Below, in pieces: positions 25,205 to 33,013 of a stretch of 64,000 nucleotides of DNA. The DNA is taken from NCBI GenBank assembly GCA_963810945.1, contig CAWEPI010000004.1, positions 620,001-684,000 on the forward strand, in the 5' to 3' direction. Origin of the DNA: JAOUEA01 sp963810945 (GTDB lineage: Bacteria > Actinomycetota > UBA4738 > HRBIN12). The position numbers and the translations under genes are program-made. Within the stretch, counting starts at the first letter, position 1, and each line of letters opens with the position of its first letter. The notes under the pieces were generated by a model. It worked only from the letters and a program-made list of their open reading frames with translations. It was not told where the DNA came from and searched no databases.

Positions 25205-26040
25205 CCGGAGGCCAGCGAGCGCAGCGTCGCGATGTCGGCGGCGTGGCGCGCCGCGTCGCCGGGGGTCTCCAGCACGAAGGTCCACCCGGCGACCTCGGGA
25301 CGTGACATGAGGGCGCGCCAGCCCGCGACGCCGATCGCACCGTCGCCGATGTTCTCGTGGCGGTCGCGATGCTCGCCGCGTCCGAACTTCGAGTCGTTCG
25401 CGTGGACGAGCCCCACGCGCTCGAGGAGGGCGTGGGTCGCGAGCTCCGCGAACAGCTCGGCCACGCCCTCGGACGTGTCGAGGCCGTAGCCGGCCGCGAA
25501 CAGGTGGCAGGTGTCGAGGCAGAGCCCCACGCGCTCGCGATCCGTCTCCTCGAGCAGCGCGGCGGCATCGGCGACGGTGGACGCCACGGCGCCGGCGGTC
25601 CCCGCCATCAGCTCGACCACGACGCGAGCGTCCTCGGCGTCGTCCTGGGTGGCGCGGAGCGACGCCGCGGCGCGCGACCGGGCCTCCGCGGCGTCGACCC
25701 CGGGGCCGCCCGCGCCGCTGTGCAGGACCAGGAGATCGACGCCCATCGCGTCGCACGCGCGGACGCTCGCCGAGGCGACCTGCCGGGAGCGCTCGCGGAA
25801 CGCCGGGTCGGGCGAGGCGATGTTCACCACGTAGGGCGCGTGCGCGGCGAGCGGTCCCAGGCCCGACGCGCGCCAGGCGTCGCGGAACGCCGAGGCGGCC
25901 TCCTCGCCGATCGTGGGCCCCGCCCAGGAACGGGGGTTGGAGACGAAGATCTGCGCGCAGTCGGCCCCACGTGCGCGGCACTCCGCGACCACCCCGCGGG
26001 TGGCCTCGGAGCCCCGGCGGACGTGGGCTCCGAACCTCAC
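25201..26040 (-). CDS. nfo: Deoxyribonuclease IV (AP endonuclease)
   Basis: A 279-residue TIM-barrel zinc enzyme that cuts DNA at abasic sites. Metal ligands are visible in LAAHAPYVVNIASP, LLVLHSGAG, VELMAG, GLCLDTCHLFAAGY, VHANDSKFGRGEHRDRHENIGDG and FVLETPG. The GTG start overlaps the pknB stop by 4 bases, so repair and kinase genes are translationally coupled; that may be compaction rather than a functional link. Confidence 0.92.
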   Translation of the reverse strand: MRFGAHVRRGSEATRGVVAECRARGADCAQIFVSNPRSWAGPTIGEEAASAFRDAWRASGLGPLAAHAPYVVNIASPDPAFRERSRQVASASVRACDAMGVDLLVLHSGAGGPGVDAAEARSRAAASLRATQDDAEDARVVVELMAGTAGAVASTVADAAALLEETDRERVGLCLDTCHLFAAGYGLDTSEGVAELFAELATHALLERVGLVHANDSKFGRGEHRDRHENIGDGAIGVAGWRALMSRPEVAGWTFVLETPGDAARHAADIATLRSLASG

Positions 26041-27911
26041 ACCATGTAGAGCGTGATCGTGTCGCCGTAACGCACGACCGTGCCGACCCCCGGGCTCTGG
26101 CTGTACACGATGCCGCCGGACGTGCCCGGGACCGTCGCGAAGCTGAGGACCAGCCCGTACCCGTCGGCGAGGGACTGCGCGGCGCTACGTGAGAGCCCGC
26201 CGAAGTCGGGTGCGGGGAAGGTCTCGGGACCCTTCGACACGGTGAGCGTGACGGTGGATCCATAGGGCGCCTGCGCCCCTTGATCCGGCGAGACGCTGAT
26301 GACGCGCCCGCGCACCACGCTGGTGGAGAACGCCTCGCTCACGGCGACGTGGAAGCCGGCGGCGGTGAGGCGGGACGCGGCGACGTCCTGCGTCTTGCCG
26401 ACCACGTGCGGGACGGGCTGCGGCGGCGGGCCCTGGCTCACGACGACCTGCACGGCCTCTCCCTCGGGCAACTGGCCCGAGGCCGGATCCTGGCTGATCA
26501 CCACGTCGGCGGGCACGGTGTCGTCGTAGCGACGGTCGGAGACGGCGAGCGTGAGGCCGGCCTTCTCCGCGAGCGTGCGCGCCTTCTCGAGGGTCTTGCC
26601 TTCGATCGTGGGGACGTCGACCGGAGGAGGTCCGAGGGAGGGCACCAGCGTGACCTCGTCGCCCTTCTTGAGGACGGTGCCCGGCGGGGGCGTGACCCGG
26701 ATCACGTGATCGGCGGGGACGTCGCTCGTGTAGCGGCCCTCGGCGAGCTTCACCACGAAGCCGGCGTCGGCCAGCTGGGACCGCGCTTGGTCAACCGTGG
26801 CGCCCGTCACGTCGGGCACGGGGGCCTTGTGGGGCACGACGTACGTCCAGATCCCCCAGGCGCACGCCGCGAGGGCCACGACGGCCAGCACCACGCCCAG
26901 CCACGTGCGCCAGCGGCGCCGGCGCATCCGCACCGTGCGCGTGATGGTCTGCGTGGCGGTCGGCGCGGCCACCGCCACGGACTCGGTGGCGTTCCCGTCG
27001 TCGTCCACGATCTCCGGCATGTCGTCCACCAGCCCGGCGAGGGACCGCGCGGGCGCCAGCTCCGGCTCGATGGCCTCGATGTCGCGGCGCATCGCCGAGG
27101 CGGACTCGGGCCGCAGCTCGCGGTCGCGCTCGGTGGCGCTCGCCACGAACCCGTCGAGATCCTCAGGGAGCGCCGGCACGACGCTGGACGGCTTGGGCAC
27201 CCGATCCGACAGGTGCTTGTACGCGATCGACATCGCGGTCTCGCCGGTGAACGGGAGCTTCCCGGTGAGGTACTCGTACGCGACGATCCCGAGCGAGTAC
27301 AGATCGCTCCTGGGATCGGCGGGCTCCCCGCGGATCTGCTCGGGGGCGAGGTACTGCACGGTGCCGGTCACGGTGCCGGCCTGCGTCTGGCGCCCGTCGG
27401 CGTAGGCGCGCGCGAGCCCGAAGTCGGTGACCTTCACGACGCCGTCGGTGGTGATCAGGATGTTCTCGGGCTTGATGTCGCGGTGCACCAGGCCCTGCTG
27501 ATGCGCGTGGCCGAGGGCGAGCAGCGTCTGACGCAGGACCTCGGCCGCCTGGGCGGGCTCGAGCTTGCCGTAGCGGTTCAGCAGCTCCCGGGACGCGCGC
27601 CCGCGCACGTACTCCATGACCATGTAGTAGATGCCGTCGACCGCGCCCCAGTCGTAGACGGCGACGATGTTGGGGTGCGACAGGCCCGCCGCGGCGCGCG
27701 CCTCGCGGCGGAAGCGATCGACGAAGGACTGGTCGCCCGCGAGCGAGCGGTGCAGCACCTTGATCGCGACCTCGCGCGCGAGCACGGCGTCGTGCGCGCG
27801 GAAGACCTCGCCCATGCCCCCGGCGGCGATGCGCTCCACGATGTGGTAACGCCCGTCGAGGGTGACGAGTGCATGGCCTCCGGGTCCTTCCGGAGGCGCC
27901 GGGTGGGTCAT
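26037..27911 (-). CDS. pknB: Membrane Ser/Thr protein kinase with four PASTA domains (PknB-like)
   Basis: A 624-residue receptor kinase that senses peptidoglycan fragments and controls growth and division. The kinase domain (about 15-280) has IAAGGMGEVFRAHD, VAIKVLHR, LVHRDIKPENIL, DFGLARA and the activation loop up to YLAPEQIRG. A juxtamembrane stretch with a basic patch (RMRRRRWRTW) precedes the TM helix LGVVLAVVALAACAWGIWTYV. Four PASTA repeats follow, starting with PVPDVTGATVDQARSQL. AGGAG sits unusually close to ATG 27911, so an internal GTG just before the kinase domain remains possible. Confidence 0.92.
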   Translation of the reverse strand: MTHPAPPEGPGGHALVTLDGRYHIVERIAAGGMGEVFRAHDAVLAREVAIKVLHRSLAGDQSFVDRFRREARAAAGLSHPNIVAVYDWGAVDGIYYMVMEYVRGRASRELLNRYGKLEPAQAAEVLRQTLLALGHAHQQGLVHRDIKPENILITTDGVVKVTDFGLARAYADGRQTQAGTVTGTVQYLAPEQIRGEPADPRSDLYSLGIVAYEYLTGKLPFTGETAMSIAYKHLSDRVPKPSSVVPALPEDLDGFVASATERDRELRPESASAMRRDIEAIEPELAPARSLAGLVDDMPEIVDDDGNATESVAVAAPTATQTITRTVRMRRRRWRTWLGVVLAVVALAACAWGIWTYVVPHKAPVPDVTGATVDQARSQLADAGFVVKLAEGRYTSDVPADHVIRVTPPPGTVLKKGDEVTLVPSLGPPPVDVPTIEGKTLEKARTLAEKAGLTLAVSDRRYDDTVPADVVISQDPASGQLPEGEAVQVVVSQGPPPQPVPHVVGKTQDVAASRLTAAGFHVAVSEAFSTSVVRGRVISVSPDQGAQAPYGSTVTLTVSKGPETFPAPDFGGLSRSAAQSLADGYGLVLSFATVPGTSGGIVYSQSPGVGTVVRYGDTITLYMV

Positions 27912-28000
27912 ACTCCTGGACGTGGTGTTCCTCCCTTGGGGGAAGCGCTCGGTCGGAAGCGCGTCCGGGCGCGATTCTACGGTCGGAAGGGACCGAAACC

Positions 28001-28769
28001 GTGGAGGCTGGCGGAACTGCATCGGACGGCATCGGCGCGCGACTCGACGCGATCGAGGGGGCCATGGACACGGGCGTGGTCGACGTCGCGGACCTCGGGA
28101 AGCTCGGCTTCTGGCGGCTGGTGGCCGTCGTCAAGCGCGACCGGGTCCTCGTCGAGGCGCACGCCGACCAGATCGGGCGCATCGACACCGCGGCCTTCCG
28201 GGCCGGGGTGCGGCTCCGCGCCCCCGTGTGGGTCGGGAACCTCGTGATGGTGCTGGGGATCGTCCTGGGGGGGGCGGCGGTGTGGGTGGCGTTCGCCTCC
28301 ACCACCGCCTGGGTGAAGGGCCTCGCCTTGATCCTCGCCGGGGGCATCTGGGCGGTGGCCGTGCACACGCCCGCGCACTGGCTGGTGGGCAGGGCCATCG
28401 GGATCCGCTTCACGGACTGCTTCCTCGGGGGACCCCCGCCGCCCCGCCCGGGCTTGAAGACCGCCTACGCCACGTACCTCCGCGCCGATCCGGACAGCCG
28501 CGCGTGGTTCCACGCCTCCGGGGCGATCGCCACCAAGTGCGCGCCGTTCGTGGCGCTGGCGTTCTGGCCCGCCTCCGGCGCTCCCTGGTGGTCGCGCGGT
28601 GGTGCTGCTCGTGATCGGCGTCGGCCAGATCGTCACGGACATCACGTTGTCGGTGAAGTCGAGCGACTGGAAGAAGTTCCTGCGCGAGAAGGCGGTGGCG
28701 CGCGCGATGGAGCCGGCGCCGAGGATCGATCCCGCGTCGCCGCCCACCCCGGCCGTCGGCGGACCCTGA
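28001..28769 (+). CDS. Uncharacterised membrane protein with an apparent 1-base frameshift
   Basis: An unrecognised protein of about 255 residues once one base is removed near 28598-28599 (GG). The first frame runs through two hydrophobic segments (NLVMVLGIVLGGAAVWVAFA and GLALILAGGIWAVAVH), an HTPAHWLVGRAIGIRF stretch and DCFLGGPPPPRPGLKT. After the break a third hydrophobic segment (VVLLVIGVGQIVTDI) and a charged end (KSSDWKKFLREKAVARAM) appear in another frame. The GTG start follows GGAAGGGA. The His-containing HTPAHW resembles the position of a metalloprotease HExxH but lacks the Glu, so I do not call a protease. Confidence 0.6.
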
Positions 28770-28771
28770 CC

Positions 28772-28777
28772 TATACT
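28772..28777 (+). promoter_or_regulatory. -10 element of the thi operon
   Basis: TATACT just upstream of the TPP riboswitch; transcription would begin around 28784, so the aptamer is the 5' end of the message. No convincing -35 is visible. Confidence 0.5.
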
Positions 28778-28784
28778 GCCCTCG

Positions 28785-28893
28785 CACCACCGGGGAGCTC
28801 GGGAGGACCGGGCTGAGAGGCGGGCTGAGCGTGATCGACGTGCGGCGCCCGCGACCCGACCGAACCTGAACCGGGTAATGCCGGCGGAGGGAG
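28785..28893 (+). ncRNA. TPP riboswitch (THI element)
   Basis: The conserved blocks are in order: CGGGGAGC (28791-28798), CTGAGA (28813-28818), GAACCTGAACCGGGTAATGCC (28862-28882, the thiamine-pyrophosphate sensor arm) and GGCGGAGGGA near the 3' end. The RBS of thiE (GGAGGGAG) is part of the 3' side, and TCGCA at 28782-28786 can pair with TGCGA at 28895-28899 up to the start codon. Control is therefore most likely at translation initiation. Confidence 0.93.
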
Positions 28894-28898
28894 TTGCG

Positions 28899-29546
28899 AT
28901 GGTCGATCCGCGATCGCTCGAGCTGTACGTCGTCACGAGCGGGGCCCTCGTGCCCGGTCGCGGCCATCGCGAGGTGGCGCTCGCCGCGATCGAGGGAGGC
29001 GCGAGCGCGGTGCAGCTGCGCGCGCCGGAACTGGACGACGACGAGCTGGTGCCCCTCGCGCGCGAGCTCGCCGAAGCGTGCCGCGGTGCCGGCGTGCTGT
29101 TCATCGTGAACGACCGGCCGGACGTCGCGGCCCTCGTGCGTGCCGACGGTGCCCACGTGGGCCAAGGCGATGCCCCGCTCGAAGCCCGGGGTCGCCTCGG
29201 GCCCGGCCTGGTCCTCGGGATCAGCGTGGACGACGCGGCCCAGGCCCGCGCGGCGGCCGCCGCCGGGGCCGACTACCTCGGCGTCACCGTCTGGGGGACG
29301 CCCACCAAGCCGGAGGCCGTGGCCGGTGGGCCATCCGTGGTGACGACGGTCGCCGAGGCCTCGGGCCTGCCCGTCGTGGGGATCGGAGGGATCGACGCGG
29401 GCAACGCCGCCGAGGTGATGGCGGCGGGCGCGGCCGGCGTGGCGGTGGTCTCCGCGGTCGCCGCGGCGGAGGACCCCGTGGCCGCGACGCGTGAGCTGCG
29501 TGCGGCGATCGTCGCGTGGCGTCGCGGGTCGGGGGCGACGACGTGA
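28899..29546 (+). CDS. thiE: Thiamine-phosphate synthase
   Basis: A 215-residue TIM-barrel enzyme that joins HMP-pyrophosphate and thiazole phosphate to give thiamine phosphate. AVQLRAPELDDDELVPLA, FIVNDRPDVAALVRADGAHVGQGD, YLGVTVWGTPTKPEA and VVGIGGIDAGNAAEVMAAGAAGVAVVSAV are the usual active-site segments. ATG at 28899 is preceded by GGAGGGAG at a 5-base spacing. The ATG at 28879 lies inside the riboswitch and is not the start. It is regulated by the TPP riboswitch. Confidence 0.94.
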   Translation: MVDPRSLELYVVTSGALVPGRGHREVALAAIEGGASAVQLRAPELDDDELVPLARELAEACRGAGVLFIVNDRPDVAALVRADGAHVGQGDAPLEARGRLGPGLVLGISVDDAAQARAAAAAGADYLGVTVWGTPTKPEAVAGGPSVVTTVAEASGLPVVGIGGIDAGNAAEVMAAGAAGVAVVSAVAAAEDPVAATRELRAAIVAWRRGSGATT

Positions 29547-30595
29547 GCGCGCAACGCACCGGGAAGGCGACGGCCGAGCTCTTCGAACAGGTCATCCTGC
29601 GCAGGCTCGGCGCTCGCGACCCGGACGTCCTCGTGGGGCCTCGCCACGGGGTGGACGTGGGCGTGGTGCGGGTCGCCGACGGCGTGGCGATGGCGCTCAC
29701 CACGGATCCCGTCTTCGTCGTCCCGGCCTACGGCTGGGAGCGCGCGGCCTGGTTCGCCGTGCACATCCTCGCGTCCGACGCCGCCACGAGCGGGTTGCCG
29801 CTGCGATGGATGGCGGTCGACCTGAACCTCCCCCCCGAGATCTCCGACGAGGACCTGACGGCGCTGTGGGATGCCTTCTCCCGGGCCTGCGACGACCTCG
29901 GGATCGCGGTCGTGACCGGACACACCGCCCGCTACGACGGTTGCGCGTGGCCGATGGTGGGCGGGGCCACCTGCCTGGCGGTCGGGCCCGCCGATGCGTA
30001 CGTGACCCCCACGATGGCGCGCCCCGGCGAAACGGTCGTCGTGACGAAGGGCGCGGCGATCGAGGCCACGGCGCTCTTCGCGGCCACGTTCCCGGACCGG
30101 CTCGCCGCCGGGGTCGGGGTCGGGGTCGTGGCGGACGCCGACGCCCTGTTCTCGAAGATGACGGTGGTGCCCGAGGCGCGGGTGGCGACCCGGTTCGGCC
30201 TGCGGGAGCGCGGGGTGACCGCGATGCACGACGCGACGGAGGGAGGCGTCCTGGGCGGCCTCCTCGAGGTGGCGACGGCCGCGGGCACCGGGATCCGCGT
30301 GGACCTCGACGCGATCCCGGTGCGACCCGAGGTGCGTGCGGTGTGCGAGCACGTCGGGATCGATCCGTACACCTCGATCAGCGAGGGCACCTTGATCGCG
30401 ACGGTCGTGCCCGCGCGTGCGCACGACTTCGTCACCACGCTCGCCGCCGAGGGGATCGAGGCCGCCGTCGTGGGGGAGCTGACGGAAGCCGGGAGCGGAC
30501 GCGTGCTCGTCCGGGACGGGGTGGAGGAGCCCCTCACCCATCCCGGGCTCGATCCGTTCTGGGCCGCCTTCGGGGCCTGGGCCACGGGTCCCTGA
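29543..30595 (+). CDS. AIR-synthase-related (HypE/ThiL-fold) protein in a thiamine operon
   Basis: A 350-residue protein with the two-domain PurM/HypE/ThiL fold. VILRRLGARDPDVLVGPRHGVDVGVV at the N-terminus resembles HypE-like factors, ALTTDPVFVVP is the metal/ATP strand, and AMHDATEGGVLGGLLEVATA is the conserved AIRS C-domain motif. The GTG start overlaps thiE by 4 bases, so it is under the same riboswitch. That context suggests a thiamine or HMP kinase-like role. It lacks clear ThiL identity, and no hydrogenase genes that would call for HypE are visible. Confidence 0.72.
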   Translation: MSAQRTGKATAELFEQVILRRLGARDPDVLVGPRHGVDVGVVRVADGVAMALTTDPVFVVPAYGWERAAWFAVHILASDAATSGLPLRWMAVDLNLPPEISDEDLTALWDAFSRACDDLGIAVVTGHTARYDGCAWPMVGGATCLAVGPADAYVTPTMARPGETVVVTKGAAIEATALFAATFPDRLAAGVGVGVVADADALFSKMTVVPEARVATRFGLRERGVTAMHDATEGGVLGGLLEVATAAGTGIRVDLDAIPVRPEVRAVCEHVGIDPYTSISEGTLIATVVPARAHDFVTTLAAEGIEAAVVGELTEAGSGRVLVRDGVEEPLTHPGLDPFWAAFGAWATGP

Positions 30596-30645
30596 TGAAG
30601 GGTCTGCCCGACCGCCCGGGCGGGCCGCTCGCGTAGGCTTCCGCC

Positions 30646-31515
30646 GTGGATCTCCTGTGTATCGGCGACGTGATGCTGGACGTGCGTGCGGACGCCCGGG
30701 CCCTGGTGCACGGGGGCGACGTGCACGGCACGGTGAGCGTGCAGCCGGGCGGCACCTCGGCGAACGCGGCGGTCTGGGCCGTGTGGGACGGCGCCGAGGC
30801 CCGCGTGCACGGGGGCGTGGGCGCCGACCTCGCGGGCCGGCTCCTGGCCGAGGCCCTGCGCGAGCGCGGCGTGAAGATGCACCTCACGCCGTACCCGGAC
30901 GCGGCGACCGGGACGATGCTGGTGATGCACGAGGCGGGGGAGCGCTCGATGGTGGCCGATCGTGGCGCCAACGCGCACCTGCGCGCCGAGGAGCTGCCGG
31001 GGATGCTGGTCTGCGGCGCGGTGCTCGTCTCCGGCTACCTCCTCCTGCACGAGGACACGCACGCGACCGCCCTGGCGGCCATGGAGAGGGCCGTGGCCCC
31101 CCTGATCGCCGTGGATGCCGCCTCCTGGCCGCTCGTCGAGTCCTTCGGGGTGTCCCGGTTCTTCGAGGCGACGGCGCGGGCCACGGTCGTGCTCGCGAAC
31201 GAGCGCGAGGCGCGCACGCTGACGGGTCTGGAGGACGAGGGTGCGGCACGGGCCCTGGGGGAGCGGTTCCCCGTGGCCGCCGTGAAGCTGGGGGCGCGCG
31301 GCGCCGTGGCGGTGGTGGACGGCGCGGTGCACCGTGTGCCCGGCGAGTCCATCCGTGAGGTCGATCCCACCGGGGCCGGCGACGCCTTCGACGGGGTGCT
31401 GCTCGGCGCGCTCGCGCGCGGGGCGGCCGCGGAGGAGGCGCTCGCCCGCGCCGCGCATGCCGGCGCGCTCGCGGCCTCCAGCGCCCGGGCCTGGCCTGAG
31501 GAGGGGGTCCGGTGA
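30646..31515 (+). CDS. psuK: PfkB-family kinase, probable pseudouridine kinase
   Basis: A 289-residue ribokinase-fold enzyme. The N-terminal PGGTSANAAVWAVWDGA and the C-terminal anion-hole/catalytic motif DPTGAGDAFDGVLLGAL (catalytic Asp) define the PfkB family. Its stop overlaps the psuG start by 4 bases, which is the reason for proposing pseudouridine as substrate: the kinase would make pseudouridine 5'-phosphate for the glycosidase. TAGGCT (30634-30639) is 6 bases before the GTG start. Confidence 0.8.
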   Translation: MDLLCIGDVMLDVRADARALVHGGDVHGTVSVQPGGTSANAAVWAVWDGAEARVHGGVGADLAGRLLAEALRERGVKMHLTPYPDAATGTMLVMHEAGERSMVADRGANAHLRAEELPGMLVCGAVLVSGYLLLHEDTHATALAAMERAVAPLIAVDAASWPLVESFGVSRFFEATARATVVLANEREARTLTGLEDEGAARALGERFPVAAVKLGARGAVAVVDGAVHRVPGESIREVDPTGAGDAFDGVLLGALARGAAAEEALARAAHAGALAASSARAWPEEGVR

Positions 31516-32405
31516 GCGCGTTCCGCGTGGGGGAGGCGGTTGTCGCCGCACGCGCCGCGGGCACCGCCGCGGTGGCGCTGGAGACCAGCGTGATCGGCCA
31601 GGGGCTGCCGCATCCCAGGAACCTCGAGTGCATCGAGCGGATGAGCGCCGCGATCGCCCGCGCGGGCGCCGTGCCGGCGTGGGTCGGCGTCATCGAGGGA
31701 GCGGTTGTGGTGGGCCTCGACGACGGCGAGCTCGCGCGCTTCGCGGAGCCTGGCCGCGCGACGAAGGTGGCGCGGCGTGACCTCCCGATCGCCGTGGCCT
31801 CGGGGGTCGTGGGCGCCACGACGGTGAGCGCCACGATCTGGGCGTCCGCGCGCGCCGGCATCCCGATGAGCGCCACCGGGGGGATCGGCGGGGTGCACCC
31901 GGGCGAGGATCCCGACGTGAGCGCCGACCTGTTGGAGCTGGCGCGCACGCCGGGGATGCTCGTCTGTTCGGGCCCGAAGTCGATCATCGATCCGGCCGCC
32001 ACGGCCGAGAAGCTCGAGGAGCTCGGCGTGGCGGCGATCGGCGCCGGGGTGGATCGACTCCCGTACTTCCTCGCGCGCGAGGCCCCGGTGGAGCTGGAGC
32101 ACCGCGCCGAGACTGCCGCGGACGCCGCCGCCATGCTGCGCGCGGCGCTCGACCTCGACACCCGGTCCACGCTCCTGCTCTGCAACCCCGTTCCCGAGGG
32201 CGCCGCGATGGAGGCGGAGGAGGTGGCGGGCGCCGCCGCGCAGGCCGAGGCGATGGCGGATCGGGCGGGCGTCCACGGGAAGGCGCGCACGCCGTTCCTC
32301 CTCGCCGCCCTCGCCGAGCTCACGGGCGGACGCAGCCTGGAGGCGAACCTCGCGCTCCTGGAGGCGAACGCGCGGCTCGCCGGCGCGGTGGCGGCGGCCG
32401 TGTGA
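31512..32405 (+). CDS. psuG: Pseudouridine-5'-phosphate glycosidase
   Basis: A 297-residue enzyme that splits pseudouridine 5'-phosphate into uracil and ribose 5-phosphate. VALETSVIGQGLPHPRNLE (active-site Glu), PAWVGVIEGAVVVGLDD, TVSATIWASARAGIPMSATGGIGGVHPG and VCSGPKSIIDPAATAEKLEELGV (catalytic Lys region) are hallmarks of the family. With the kinase upstream it makes a complete pseudouridine salvage route. It overlaps the next membrane gene by 4 bases. Confidence 0.95.
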   Translation: MSAFRVGEAVVAARAAGTAAVALETSVIGQGLPHPRNLECIERMSAAIARAGAVPAWVGVIEGAVVVGLDDGELARFAEPGRATKVARRDLPIAVASGVVGATTVSATIWASARAGIPMSATGGIGGVHPGEDPDVSADLLELARTPGMLVCSGPKSIIDPAATAEKLEELGVAAIGAGVDRLPYFLAREAPVELEHRAETAADAAAMLRAALDLDTRSTLLLCNPVPEGAAMEAEEVAGAAAQAEAMADRAGVHGKARTPFLLAALAELTGGRSLEANLALLEANARLAGAVAAAV

Positions 32406-33013
32406 CGGCCCTGCCCGAGGGCGAGCTCCGACGCGTCCGGTGGGCGGCCGCCGTGGGCGCGGCGGGGCCGATCGGGTTCCTGATGGTGAGCTTCGCGATG
32501 GCCGCCCTGCGCCGCGACGTGGTCGCGAGCAGCGGCTGGGTGAGCTGGCCGAGCAGCATGGCCACCGGAGGGCCGCCCGCCGCGGTGCCCCAGATCCTCG
32601 CGTTCCTCTGGCTGGGCGGTTGCTATGCGGTGTTCGCGATCTTCGCGCTCGCCCCGGTGCTGGGGGCGCCGGTGGTGACCTGGAGCTTCCTCGCCGTGGC
32701 GTTCGGCGACCTGATGTTGGCGTTCCCCACCGACGTGGGCGGCGCCCCGGCTACCTGGCACGGCACGCTCCATCTCGCCGGCGTCCTGGTCGCGACGCTC
32801 GCCACGGTCGCGGCCGCCGCCGCGTCGCTCGTCGTCGTGCGCCACCGCCCCGGTTGGGGTCCGTGGCGCGTGGCGGCGCCGGTCCTGTTCGTGGCGGCGC
32901 TGGTCGGCGCGCTGGGCGGGTTCGATGCGGGCATGGCGAAGGTGATCTACGTGGTGGGCATCACGTTGCCCGTGCCGGTCCTCGCCTGGGAGGTCGGGTG
33001 GGCTGCGCGCTAG
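32402..33013 (+). CDS. DUF998-like membrane protein
   Basis: A 203-residue protein with about six hydrophobic helices, for example GAAGPIGFLMVSFAMAA, ILAFLWLGGCYAVFAIFAL and LHLAGVLVATLATVAAAAASLVVV. The pattern WHGTLHLAG between helices fits the DUF998 family. It is translationally coupled to psuG but has no known transport signature. It may be a membrane partner of the pseudouridine operon or a passenger. Its 3' end overlaps the convergent membrane-protein gene by 4 bases. Confidence 0.65.
   Translation: MTALPEGELRRVRWAAAVGAAGPIGFLMVSFAMAALRRDVVASSGWVSWPSSMATGGPPAAVPQILAFLWLGGCYAVFAIFALAPVLGAPVVTWSFLAVAFGDLMLAFPTDVGGAPATWHGTLHLAGVLVATLATVAAAAASLVVVRHRPGWGPWRVAAPVLFVAALVGALGGFDAGMAKVIYVVGITLPVPVLAWEVGWAAR

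Noticed and set aside
28330..28420. Site-2-protease-like metalloprotease in the 28001 gene product
   Set aside because: The segment is HTPAH, without the HExxH glutamate; no second metal motif was found.
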